Position numbers and translations under genes: made by a program
Source: Glandiceps talaboti
Lineage: Eukaryota > Hemichordata > Enteropneusta > Spengelidae
Direction of reading: 5' to 3'
Length of the DNA stretch: 60,000 nt
Assembly (NCBI RefSeq): GCF_964340395.1
Contig: NC_135560.1
Coordinates: forward strand, 4,117,998-4,177,997
Part shown: positions 1-11,196 of the stretch, piece by piece
Layout: each line of letters starts with the position of its first letter
Numbering within the stretch: the first letter of the stretch is position 1
The notes under the pieces: model-generated
What the model saw: only the letters and a program-made list of their open reading frames with translations
What the model was told of the DNA's origin: nothing
Databases searched by the model: none

Positions 1-160
1 AATCCGACGTTTCGAATGAAAATTCTTTTTTAAGGTATTGAAAGGCAAGACATCTAAGGTAAACACCTGAATACAATATCTGAATGGTATGGAACAGAAC
101 GACAACCACGCGTGATTAACGGTTATACGTGTGTAAAGTTCTAATAATATCCGCACGCAC
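1..160 (-). repeat. ATGT-associated interspersed repeat, copy A (cut by window edge)
   Basis: Bases 1 to about 155 are the near-exact reverse complement of 4130-4284, with only a few substitutions and a 3-base indel, and also resemble 22864-22945. Three copies in two orientations show that this is a dispersed element. No ORF is present. The element starts outside the window on this side. Confidence 0.85.
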
Positions 161-359
161 CAAATAGAACCCAATAGAACACGCCTGGAATATAAAATAA
201 GCGTGATTAGACTGGGAATGACGTGAATAATCCATCAATTTCAAGGGGTTCCAGCGTTCCGAGACGGAACATATAACTTCCTCTTCCTTCAACCTCAATA
301 GTTTCTTATCGCCGGAAACCTTACAAATTCCTGAAATAGACATGTACATACCTGATATA

Positions 360-474
<115 letters not shown>

Positions 475-799
475 GACTGGATGTAGATAAAACCACATAA
501 AAGTGCTCAATACGGGTAGTAGAGCGAATTATATACAGTCAATCCATGTGACAAATTCAAATGGATTACGCACACATGATAGTGTTAATATAGTTGCACT
601 GTTTACTTGATATGAACAATTTTGAGCCAAGTTAATAAACTTACTCTAGGCATTGTGACATACGTACCTGAAAATCCTTGAAACTCTAAACACCAAAAAT
701 GTTGCCAAGTTAAAGCTTGTGCCATATACTATTGAAACTGTGTTTATAACCATCTTGTTTTAAGGAACACACTAATATATATACAATTAAAAGCTAGAA

Positions 800-1125
800 A
801 AACTCTTACTAACAATGCTACATTTTATCTAACCCAACTAAAGTCTTACCAACATAAACTACATGTCATCTTTGACTGAACAAAAATCACACCAACAGAT
901 GTATATGACGACTAAGACGATACAATTGTTATATAGTGTTAGTAAGATTTTGTTGAACCAGACGATCAAATGTAACAATGTTGGTAAGATTTGTGCTGCA
1001 CCAGACCATAAAATTTAGCACTGTAGGTAAGATTTTTTTGAACCAGATGATAAAATGTAGCACGTACTGTCGGTAACATTTTTGTTGATTCAGAACCAGA
1101 CGATAAAATGTAAGATTTTCGTCGT
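800..1125. repeat. Inverted pair of short tandem repeats (foldback)
   Basis: Four tandem units of about 42-50 bp run from 938 to 1120, each with a core like GGTAAGATTT...GAACCAGACGATAAAATGTA. The reverse complement of the same core occurs at about 800-895 (CATTTTATCTAACCCAAC and TCTTACCAACAT). The two sets could fold back around a centre near 915. The region between 480 and 1373 contains no recognisable exon. Confidence 0.6.
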
Positions 1126-1373
1126 CCGTCATATAATTTCAGGTTTCGTGATTTTAATAACAATATATACCCGTTAGCATTATGTATAGTGGCTATTGTG
1201 ATGTATAATAACATTGATACATGTTAGATATCATTTGAAAATAATTTATGGTGACCCTTTGTTACTATTTTTTATTTCTAGTAAGACTGAATTGGAGTTA
1301 AACGCAGATTGAATACCTTTATTTGCTAGGCGTATACAACCTTAACTACATTATCCCATTTACTGTTTTACAG

Positions 1374-2616
1374 ATGCCAGCAATGAATGTTTCCACGAAT
1401 CGAACGGGGCTGATTATAGAGGAACGAAATCTACAACGAATAAAGGAAACAGATGTCAAAAGTGGACGTCTCAATCCCCCAATACCCATACACGTACACC
1501 TGACAATTATCCATCGGGAGGTTTGGGTGATCATAATTATTGCCGTAACCCTGACAACTCAGCTTGGCCATGGTGCTATACAGTTGACGGTTTGAGGTAC
1601 GAGTATTGTGACGTAGGACAACCTGGATATTGTGGTATGTAACCAGAACGTGTTTTCTTGGATTTCTAGCGCTGATGAGGATAGGGATGGGGGGGGGGGG
1701 GGGTTAAAGGTTACGAACGAAATAGAGAAACTGGTACTTTTAATGTATGCCATGGTCATCAAAATATGGTTTGTAGATTGATCTTTATTGTTAAGTTTTA
1801 TATCTACCGTACGTCATTCAGGGGAGTCATTTTTAAAAATTATACTGTCCATTGTTTTCACTTTATCATCTAGACATGTTGTTAATAATTTCCAAATAGC
1901 AATATTATGTATAACCATATCGTGTCTTGTACTGGAGGGATATACAATATTTTTGAATAATGATTTAATCTTCGTTTACAGAAACAAGACTAAATTCACT
2001 TCAAGGTAAACTAGTCCAACTGAGGGGCCCAGTTGCAGTAGTTGCAACCAAGCCATTCCCTTCTGCAATGTCTGATGTAGCCGTCTCGTTCTGGATTCGA
2101 AGTTCAGGTTCAAGTTCAGGTGTCATATTTACCTATGCCAAGGCGAATGTCCCTAACGAGTTTAGTGTACGGGGGCTCGGTAACATGAAGGTCTACGTTC
2201 ACGGGTCAGAAGGTGAATCATCATCAGTCAGTGCAAATGACGGGAAATGGCATCACATGGTGGTCACGTGGACAACTACGTTTGGTACCTGGCAGATTTT
2301 CAAAGATGGTGCTCTTGCAAATTCGGCCTATTATTTGGCTGAAGGTCAGCAGATCCAGGCAGGGGGACTACTTGTGATTGGACATGGACAGTTCGAAGCA
2401 GGTGTGCTAGAGTATATGAATGGCCTGTATGGAGACATTGCCGACTTCAATGTCTGGAATAGGGTGTTGACATCAACTGAAATTAACGGAATGACTGGTG
2501 GATGTGATGGCGCTGTGACTGGTAGTCTTATATCCTGGGACGACAACGACTTGAGTGTACAGAGTGGCACCCCCGGATCTTCAGTTCTACAAGAATCCAA
2601 TAGTTGCAAAAACTGA
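1374..2616 (+). CDS. Kringle-pentraxin (LamG-like) protein, 3' two exons
   Basis: Two exons are visible, 1374-1634 and 1982-2616, in matching phase 1. Exon 1374-1634 is 261 nt and symmetric (1-1). It encodes a full kringle of six cysteines, including the typical NYCRNPD and WPWCYT segments. The intron begins GTATGT and ends TTTACAG. The last exon encodes about 211 residues ending at a TGA at 2614. Its concanavalin-like/pentraxin fold is shown by SFWIRS, KWHHMVVTW, GDIADFNVWNRVL and ISWDD. The pentraxin signature H-x-C-x-T-W-x-T is present except that the cysteine is replaced by valine. No 5' exon with a signal peptide was found between 1 and 1373, so the start is probably outside the window. 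By family this should be an extracellular recognition or adhesion protein. The ligand cannot be read from the sequence. Confidence 0.9.
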
Positions 2617-2796
2617 ACAGCTCGAAACTAATTTTAATTGTAAGTCCACCTTGCGATTATTGATAATTCCGAGTTTGAAAGAAGATAAATTTGATCTCTT
2701 AGAAGAAGTTAAATTTGGATTGGAATTTCCATGGCTTATATATTGCATGTACTTTGAACTCTCAAATCTGTATGCATGCGCTATGCTGAAATAACT

Positions 2797-2802
2797 AATA
2801 AA
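2797..2802 (+). terminator. Probable poly(A) signal of kringle-pentraxin gene
   Basis: An AATAAA hexamer lies 181 nt after the TGA of the kringle-pentraxin gene, a normal 3' UTR length. Confidence 0.55.
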
Positions 2803-3635
2803 TTGTTAAAATCTGAAACTCTCATCGTCTGGTAATTCCAAATCATTCAGCAAACAATTACTCTACTCTCTAGATATATCTAGAGTAATGTATAATGTTA
2901 CAAGTGACCATACTGTACAGAGTTCAAACATTATTCTACTTCTTTATCATTTATCGCACATATCTATTCAATATTGTTTTTTCACTTGGCAAATAATGAT
3001 ATAAAAAGATTTAGTCTTTCAAAGCAGGGGTGGCTACCTGTCTTGCACGACTTGTAAATTCTCGGTAAAAGTACACTTGAACAGATAACAGATTGTAAAA
3101 TGCATGCACCAGTTTTAGTTCAAGATATGTAAATACTTTTCTTCATTCGATTATAACTTTCATTGTAAGATGGAAAACGCATTATCCCAGAAACAGTTTG
3201 AATATAATTTATATTTATATGTACAATGTAAGTATTAGCGTTATGACCACACGTTATGACCACACGTCACGCTAGGTACAAACATCGATAACGTAACATA
3301 TCATATTGTTTTATTTTCAATAACTCAATAATGCGTCAAGAAATAGTCAGAGGTAGAAGGTAGGTTACTATATGAGCAATGTGACTGAGACGCAATAGAA
3401 ACTTAGAATCATTACATTTATATTCTGGAGTCATTTCACAAATGATTTCATATTGTTGTATTTAAAAAAGAAATTACCTGTACATAGAGAAGTTTTCCAA
3501 TTAAGCCCCCCCCCCCCCCCTCCTTTCAAGTAGTGGTATTTTCCAACATGACTCCTCCCCATGTCCCATCAAAACACTACCTGTTCAGTCAATTAAGAAT
3601 TGACCAGCCCTTAAAAATATTTCAGCTCCCTCAAC

Positions 3636-3640
<5 letters not shown>

Positions 3641-3690
<50 letters not shown>

Positions 3691-3870
3691 GTGGTATTTA
3701 AGATGATTCATCAAAGCCCCCCCCCCCTCCCACATCACATTCCATCACGTCGCATCGAGTCACGTCACGTCAGAGTACGTCACGTCAAGTCAGATCGCAT
3801 CGCAACGCATCGCATCGCATCAGAGCTCATCAAATCTCATCTCATAACATTACATAACACCACGTCATGG
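3641..3870. repeat. (GATT)n microsatellite and degenerate CGTCA/CATCR pentamer tract
   Basis: A GATT run of about 50 bp (3641-3690) is followed by a C-run and then, from 3737 to about 3870, a degenerate array of five-base words (CGTCA, CATCG, CATCA, CATCT). Several ACGTCA words, which are CRE half sites, occur inside it at about 3760-3790. The flanking stretch 2803-3640 shows nothing recognisable except a C-run at 3506-3519. Confidence 0.75.
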
Positions 3871-4057
3871 TATATCAAATGCATATCAATTCCAATTATA
3901 TGTACTGTTCTTCCCGTTTAGCAAATCTAAATTTCGTGTACCCTTTATCACAAAACGAACAGATACCATTTATACAATTTCATGCAAAAATGTACAATTT
4001 TGTAATATACTAATATGAGCATAGGTTCATGGTAACAGAACAGTACATTTTATGATG

Positions 4058-4100
4058 CACATGTATGTATGTATGTATGTATGTATGTATGTATGTATGT
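4058..4100. repeat. (ATGT)n microsatellite, left border of repeat copy B
   Basis: About ten ATGT units directly abut the start of the interspersed repeat at 4101. Confidence 0.9.
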
Positions 4101-4330
4101 ATCGTGCGAATGTTATAACTTTTCGCACGTATCGTGCGAATATTATAACTTTTCGCACGTATAACCGTTAATCACGCGCGGTTGTCGTTCTGTTCCATAC
4201 CATTCAGATATATTCAGGTGTTTACCTTAGATGTCTTGCCTTTCAATACCTTAAAAAAGAATTTTTATTCGAAACGTCGGATTTTACATCTATTTATTCG
4301 GACTGTCTCACAAGTTCCTTATGCATTTCT
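4101..4330 (+). mobile_element. ATGT-bracketed short interspersed element, copy B (most complete)
   Basis: This non-coding element of about 230 bp is bracketed by ATGT microsatellites on both sides (4058-4100 and 4331-4458). Its left end holds a 30-bp tandem duplication. Each copy can form a hairpin with 8-bp arms CGTGCGAA/TTCGCACG. The rest matches copies A (1-155) and C (22811-22945) in inverted orientation. It resembles non-autonomous elements of marine invertebrates that carry a microsatellite, but the superfamily cannot be assigned. Confidence 0.7.
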
Positions 4331-4371
4331 ATGTATGTATGTATGTATGTATGTATGTATGTATGTATGTA

Positions 4372-4420
<49 letters not shown>

Positions 4421-4458
4421 ATGTATGTATGTATGTATGTATGTATGTATGTATGTAT
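4331..4458. repeat. (ATGT)n-(GT)n-(ATGT)n compound microsatellite
   Basis: Tetranucleotide ATGT runs flank a GT run at about 4376-4404. Open frames here in both strands (Met-Tyr-Val-Cys, His-Thr-Tyr-Ile) are repeat artefacts. Confidence 0.95.
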
Positions 4459-4459
4459 G

Positions 4460-7434
4460 CCCTTTGGTCCGCCGTTAGAGGGCAGTCTTCCCATCACATA
4501 CTGTGATCCATTAATAGACATACGTATGGCAAAGACACTACGACGACTTGGCTAGTAGCTTATTTTTAATCATGGACAGTCTCGTCTCTTCTTTAATACC
4601 TATGATTTGATAAGTTTTTGTTAAATGAGAGTAAAGGTGAGGCGTGTTTAAAAATGACAAAGTGTTGGCGATATATCAAGTGACACTGAAATATACACCA
4701 AAGGAACGATTGTAATGAAACAAACGGGAATATGTAGAGAACGCTAATATTATGATTGGTAGTGGAACGTGGAGATTTCAATTCCCGAAGAAACTACTAT
4801 TGTATTAGCTGCATCTATTTGTACCATGACGGGACCTAGAAATGTCATTGTCACAAAACCTGCAAACAAATTTTGCAAGTTAGTCACTAGATAACCCTAA
4901 CACATCATTGTGCGGGCATTAATTAAAGCGGTGTTAACTTCTAACTTTGTTTGTTCCCCCAGAATGCCTTGCCCCAGTGTGTATCAAGCCTCTGTTATAT
5001 GTTACATTTGTCAACGCTCATATTCCATTTTTAGTGAAGTTTCGCAATTTAGAATTGGTGAAAATAACTTTTCTTGGTCCCACACATATAATGCCACTAA
5101 GATAAAAACACCCTTGTCTTATATTTTCAGAATCATGATCGTTTTCCGTACTTGATATTACAAAATTACTATTTTCAAAGCATTCATGGACGTTCAAGTC
5201 ATGCCTCAGACAACAGTCTGAGATTCGTGCATACAGAGTGTGGGTGTTTTTTTGTTTTTGTTTTTGTTTTTTTTTAAACTAACTGTCATTGTTTTGATCA
5301 ATCCGAGGCTGATTAAAATCTGATGGAAGGCGGCGATCACTAAGAACAAAAACAAACGACACAAAACGATGGAAATAGAGGTAAATAAAGTATTTAGCCG
5401 CTTTCATCACATCAGATTTTAACTAGATTGGGTGTTGATATAGTATACACTCATTCAAAGTAACTTTCACACACGTACAGATATTAATATATATTACTTT
5501 AATTTGCGTCAGAACAAACAAACGGGTACATATTTGACCAGTCATTTATTCATACCATGATATTTGTTTAATGTCACGGTAGTAATTTAGGAGTTTACAC
5601 GAATGATGATTAATTGCATCATGGTACAACATAAAACTCCATGACAATAACAAAACTGTTTGGCGATATTAGGTTACTTTCTGTCAGATGGGAAAGCGAT
5701 GATCAGAATCATAAAAAAGTAATAAATTGATATTTTAAGCTATTAATACTGTATTTAGTAGCTAATTAAAGGTAGTAGACTTATGTCAAATACTGCAAAA
5801 CTATACAGACAGCATTAAATTTTCATTGTGATATATGCTGACATTTTCATAGCTCACATAAAATACTCAACTAAATGTCAGAACAAATGTGTGTGTCTTT
5901 TCAGATGTCCACTAAACTAGGCCATAAATGGTGTCACCATGATGATACGGGTGACATGGACCTTCTTATTTCAATTGTACTACTAAGGACTGGCACGGGA
6001 ATCATGTATACCGGGTCCCGTTAATTAACCTAAAGCACCAGTTGCAGTAACTTTTTAACTTTTCGCCAATTTTATGTTAACTGTCCTCTTTTGAGAAATG
6101 TATTCAACCTTTCCTGCAAAGACTGACTTCAAACGTGTTAATAATTAGCAGAGATACCCCTTGGGCAATTAGCAGAAATTAGCAGAGATACCCCTTGGGC
6201 AATTAGCAGAGATACCCCATAGGCAATTAATTAGCAGAAATTAGCAGAGACACCCCTTAGGCAATTAGCAGAAATTAGCAGAGATACATCATTAGCTAAT
6301 TAGCAAAGATACATCTCTTTATGATTATATTGTATACACGGGTTTGATACATAGATCACACATACTAGTAAGTGAAATATAAAGAATACTCTATACACTT
6401 TACAATACCAAAAAATTAAAACTAATTCAGAAACCTTTTAAAAATGATTTTGGAGAATTAATTTAAAAGCACTGGACGACAACCACTCCGTGCCTAACAT
6501 TGTTTAGTCTAAGAGAAATAGCTGTCTGCTGTAAGTGTGGTATTCTACTCAAATTAAGTATCTACTAAATATTTGAATGATTGCAAACCTTATATCCAGA
6601 GTCCTAAAATATATACCATATATCAATAAACCAATACATGATGGAGTATACACAGTATTATGAATATGACAACAGTTTCAATTAAATATTGGAGAGAAAC
6701 AGATGAAGTGAAACTGATATACCCCGTATTTAGTTGTTAGTTTTATAATACATAAAATTACGTCCGCCCCTCCGGACATAATGACATATGAATAAGGTAG
6801 ATTTGGAGAAAAAGGTTCTAAATTAATTGACAACAGTCAGCAATAACATATTCTTGAAAAGTCTGCTAAGGTGCGAATCTAGTCAAAGGTTCAATCCTTT
6901 TTGTTAATCAATTCCTACAGTAATATGATAAATAACATCCCCAGTAGATAGTTTTATAAAACATCAAAATACAGTTATTTGTGTAGGGTTACTCAAAACG
7001 TGTTCGTTATCATTACATCTATGTTCAGCAATCTTAAAACATACCCTCTTCTCCTTATTAGGTCACGAGCATTGGATGACCTCACCTCTAATTTGCTACA
7101 TGGTATGGTCACTGCAGTTATAACTCTCCCCATTGACACAAATGATTGATAATTATATTGACATGTTTGATAAACACTCAAGTGAAATAGAAAGGTGCAG
7201 GCGAGAGTGGGTTAACTGTTACTTGGAAATACATCAAATAATTGAAGTTAAGTCTATCATCCATTCTGGATCCAGAGGTAAGAGTTGGCCCCTCTCATCA
7301 CAGCTGAGAGGGAAACACTTTCCATATTAAATCTACCCCCATCCCCAAAGATACAATTTAAAACATGCCCTCCCTCCCACATAGCATTGTATACGATAAG
7401 ATACAAATACTCCTGCTTGATGTACGGCGCGCCA
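4460..7434. other. No recognisable gene; short minisatellite at 6145-6312
   Basis: No exon with credible splice sites and domain content was found. The notable content is a minisatellite at about 6145-6312. It is built from the words ATTAGCAGAGATACCCC and TTGGGCAATTAGCAGAA in roughly 26-34 bp units, about five copies, with the later ones more diverged. A T-rich tract with interspersed G lies at 5247-5275. Confidence 0.6.
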
Positions 7435-8638
7435 TTAGTTTTTTTGAGGATTCAGTTCAGCTAGTTGCTTGGTAATGACAGATATTACATCATTCTCCGT
7501 CTTGGCGCCATTAATCTCTATCTCTAACGTCAACGCTTCTTCAAAGCTGGACTTTGCTACCGTCTTCTTATCTATAGCGATACACGCGTCAGCATACTTC
7601 ATTAGAGTCTCAACCATGGTTTGTTGTGGCTTGTTGTCGTATTTCTGTTTCTGTAGCTTGTACACTTCTTTATAATACGCTGCTTTTTTATGAAAATCGC
7701 CAACATTTTCCCATGCGTCTGCAAGATATCGATACGTTGTTATCAGGAAATCAGAATCAGCGTTGTTGTCATAGATACGATTGTGAACGTATAATGACGT
7801 GAAGTGATATTTGACCGCTGCTACAGGATCGTCTTGTTGCCAGGCAACCCCAAGCTTGTTATACAGGTCAGCAATATCCGGGTGCAAGTTGTCACCGTGA
7901 TATAACTTTTTCATTTGTAGTAACTCCTTTAAGTAATCTATTTCCAGATCAGATTTGTTGCTTTTCCTGCAAATTTCAGTGAGCTTTTGAAGCACTTTCA
8001 TAACATCTTCCGGACTGTCGTCAACATTAACCTGTTTGAACAGATCTAGAGCTTCCTTATAGTAGCTGATTGATTTGTCGAAATCTTTCGCATCTTCGCC
8101 TGCTGCGCCCAGTTTAGTCAGGAACATGGCAACTTGAGATTTACCCTTGTTATTCGTGTAACCATCCATCGATCGTGATAAACCTTCATAGTATCCACAC
8201 GCTCCTTCATAGTCACCCTTTTCAAGCAGCAATTTTTCCGCCTTTTTAATAACTGGCAGAAAACTACATGTATCTGCAGAAATCAGAGAAGAAAATAATC
8301 ATGCTATATCAGTGGTATAATTTAATATACGTTGACCTCGTGTGAACTGTGAACTTTTAATCACAGCAAAGGAAGATTTTAGCATTCAAAACGGGCCTAA
8401 TAACACAGCTATTATATTTCCTGAATTATACTTTGTGTGCGAGCGCTACAAATTGGTATGGATATGATTCCAATGTTTTAAGATTAATAGTAGATGATAG
8501 ATAGCTATTCATGAAACAAAAGTGGCTGACAAGGACCATCTTTAATTGACAAACATATTTAGATTAACTAGTAGTAACCTTTAACCTCTTACCTTTGTCC
8601 TCGTCAGATCCAGTTCCTTTGTTCTTTTTTGACTGCAT
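7435..8638 (-). CDS. Tetratricopeptide-repeat (TPR) protein, two exons
   Basis: The start codon is at 8638. Coding exon 1 (8593-8638) encodes MQSKKNKGTGSDEDK and ends phase 1 at a GTAAGA donor. Exon 2 (7435-8273) follows a CTCTGATTTCTGCAG acceptor in matching phase and runs to a stop. The product is about 294 residues and appears complete. After a lysine-rich, charged N-terminus come about six degenerate TPR helices, for example DFDKSISYYKEALDLFKQ, AVKYHFTSLYVHNRIY, DFHKKAAYYKEVYKLQKQ and VAKSSFEEALTLEIEI. No signal peptide or membrane segment is seen. It is probably a cytosolic scaffold, nearest in style to kinesin-light-chain-like TPR proteins, but no specific orthologue is recognised. A possible 5' UTR splice acceptor (TTTTATCAG) lies just before the start codon. 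Confidence 0.85.
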
Positions 8639-8782
8639 GTCCGACTCGGCTATTTTTCAGTCTGATAAAAGAAGCAAAATCAACAATTATTCTTATTCCC
8701 ACGTCATAAACTCGCAATATAGAAAATGTAACTTTACATAGCGTTCTTTTCCCCGTTGATTGGATTAATGGACTGCTTTAGT

Positions 8783-8962
8783 TATGTTGGGTTAGTAGAT
8801 AGTAGTGGTTTGGTTACGTTGGGTTAGTAGACAGTAGTGGTTTGATTACGTTGGGTTAGTAGACAGTAGTGGTTTGGTTATGTTGGGTTAGTAGACAGTA
8901 GTGGTTTGGTTACGTTGGGTTAGTAGACAGTAGTGGTTTGGTTACGTTGGGTTGGCTATGAT
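8783..8962. repeat. Minisatellite, ~31-bp unit, about 6 copies
   Basis: Tandem units contain TTACGTTGGGTTAGTAGACA followed by GTAGTGGTTTGG. Differences are limited to single bases (TTATG/TTACG, TAGATAG/TAGACAG). The last unit is truncated. Confidence 0.9.
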
Positions 8963-9271
8963 TTGGTTATGTTGTGTTAGCAGTGGTACAGTATCAGGTT
9001 TTCAAGAATGACAAATGTACGTACATAACATAACTTGAATTTGGGGAGAGTCAGTCTTTGCCACACACCATGGACTTCTAACAAAACTCCACTCCCACCC
9101 GTAACATCTTGTCCCTAAGTATGATTTATTCCACAAACCCTAATCACTAAACGCGCAAGTAGTTATACTGGTTGCTGAATATTAAACCAACCGCAGTGTG
9201 TTCGCCATGCCCATCCCTCAGTGACCACACACGAGTATTTTAATGGTGTGTTTGATTTGTCCGATTTCATG

Positions 9272-9690
9272 TTTCTCTGAGAGTGAGTTATTAATTTTTG
9301 TTTCTCTTAGAGTGAGTTATTAATTTTATGTTTCTCTTAGAGTGAGTTATTAATTTTATGTTTCTCTTAGAGTGAGTTATTAATTTTATGTTTCTCTTAG
9401 AGTGAGTTATTCGTTTTATGTTTCTCTTAGAGTGAGTTATTCGTTTTATGTTTCTCTTAGAGTGAGTTATTAATTTTATGTTTCTCTTAGAGTGAGTTAT
9501 TAATTTTATGTTTCTCTTAGAGTGAGTTATTAATTTTATGTTTCTCTTAGAGTGAGTTATTAATTTTATGTTTCTCTTAGAGTGAGTTATTAATTTTATG
9601 TTTCTCTTAGAGTGAGTTATTAATTTTATGTTTCTCTTAGAGTGAGTTATTAATTTTATGTTTCTCTTAGAGTGAGTTATTAATTTTATG
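9272..9690. repeat. Minisatellite, 30-bp unit, 14 copies
   Basis: Fourteen head-to-tail units of 30 bp begin TTTCTCTTAGAGTGAGTTAT. Most are identical. Two adjacent copies (9391-9450) share the variant CGTTTTATG, and the first copy has a CTGAGAG variant. Such uniformity indicates recent expansion or homogenisation. Confidence 0.97.
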
Positions 9691-10224
9691 TCTATATTAA
9701 CTTACTTTTAACACGGTACGACCAAATACACTCTACGTGAACTATGTTAACTACGGAAACTTAAAGAGTAGTTTTTTAAACCATGTGAGCAGTTTTGAGT
9801 AGGTTTTTTTTTACCATGGGAGTAGGTTTTATTTCATGGGAGTAGCTTTTAAACCATGTGAATAGGTTAAAAATAGGATTAAAAAAACTACTCCTGTGTC
9901 CTCATTAAGCCTCCATAGTTAACAGTTATTTCAAATTCAAAAATAAATTGTATCACAGTATTATTTTTGTATTACAGTAATTGTGAATACTTTTACTTTA
10001 CCGGAAAGTGAGTTATCTAAAAGTAAAACGATGCTTTGGTAAATACCAATCCCGTGATTGATTATTTGACTAATCAAATAAGAACCTATATATAGATTCA
10101 AGTACGAATGGACGTGATCTTCAATTCGAACGATTTAATCGGGCGTCAACTGCAAGTTAAATAAATAAAACTGTGAGTGAAATGGAAATAGAATCAGAAA
10201 CAGAGATCGGTTCATAAGTGATGG
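9691..10224. other. Non-coding spacer with compact TATA to AATAAA segment
   Basis: No gene is seen. A 22-bp near-palindrome (TTATTTGA...TCAAATAA) at 10061-10082 precedes TATATATAG at about 10088. An AATAAATAAA follows about 75 bp later. This could be a small promoter plus poly(A) module, for example part of a solo LTR, but termini and a target duplication were not found. Confidence 0.25.
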
Positions 10225-10665
10225 TGAACCTGCTGTACAGTTACATCACATTCAAACGGTAGCATCATTACATCATAGTGAAATTGCAGCACAATCACTC
10301 CACACTAAAACTGCAGCACAGTTACATCACATTGGCACTACAGCACAATCACATCACAGTGAAATTGCAGCACAGTTACATCACATTGACACTCTACCAC
10401 AATCACATTACAGTGAAATTACAGCACAGTTACATCACATTGACACTCTAGCACAATCACATCACAGTGAAATTGCAGCACAGTTACATCACATTGACAC
10501 TCTAGCACAATCACATCACAGTGAAATTGCAGCACAGTTACATCACATTGACACTCTACCACAATCACATCACAGTGAAATTGCAGCACAGTTACATCAC
10601 ATTGACACTCTACCACAATCACATCACAGTGAAATTGCAGCACAGTTACATCACAGTGAAAGTAC
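10225..10665. repeat. Minisatellite with 54-bp higher-order unit (2 x 27 bp)
   Basis: About eight tandem copies of a 54-bp unit are present. Each is made of two related 27-bp halves: GCAGCACAGTTACATCACAT plus TGACACT, and CTACCACAATCACATCACAG plus TGAAATT. The first copies are more diverged. Because 54 is divisible by three, long open frames cross the array on both strands. These are treated as artefacts. Confidence 0.93.
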
Positions 10666-11196
10666 GGCACGATTTATGTGACATCATAGTGACTGTGAAA
10701 TGTCATCAAATTGAAAGCCAAATGAAATATACGTTTTGTGACGAGCGCTTACCTCAATTTTTCACAGTTGAAAGTGGTAGCAGTTTTCGCTGACCCTAAC
10801 AGACTAGTTAAAGCGACGATCAATGGGCTCAGTAGTGTCCCTAGATGATATGAGTATTGTAGTATGTGTGCACAGATAGATCATACAGTTGACTTTATGT
10901 CACCGACTCGTTATACCACCAATGGCATCTTTTAACAATATATAAAACTTATAAATTATGTGACTACAATTCAATTATGCAAAATCGCCTTTAGAGGAAC
11001 CTTGACAGAGGTCATGTATCGGCGAATCCAAAACTAGGGCACGTTGTTGTCATAGTGCTTGTCATCATATGATCATTGTGGCGGTGTGCATACTACGTCA
11101 TCTATCCCCTCCCGTTCGGCCAATATTTCGACTGAAGTACTCTATTCATAGCATAATATTAAATGTAAGGTATCCTCCCCTCTGTGGTTCTTCCTA
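10666..11196. other. Non-coding stretch, nothing recognised
   Basis: No exon, repeat array or RNA gene was recognised between the 54-bp array and the TIR element at 11197. Confidence 0.4.

Noticed and set aside
9272-9690. Regular 30-bp direct repeats that might suggest a CRISPR array
   Set aside because: The units are head-to-tail without spacers and the surrounding genome is eukaryotic; it is a minisatellite.
10060-10175. Solo LTR with TATA and AATAAA
   Set aside because: TG...CA termini and a target duplication could not be found here or at the similar segment 12955-13050, so it was kept only as a low-confidence note.
10419-10793. Open frames with an 18-residue repeat across the 54-bp minisatellite
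   Set aside because: The unit length is a multiple of three, so any stop-free frame stays open. There is no start, splice or composition evidence for translation.
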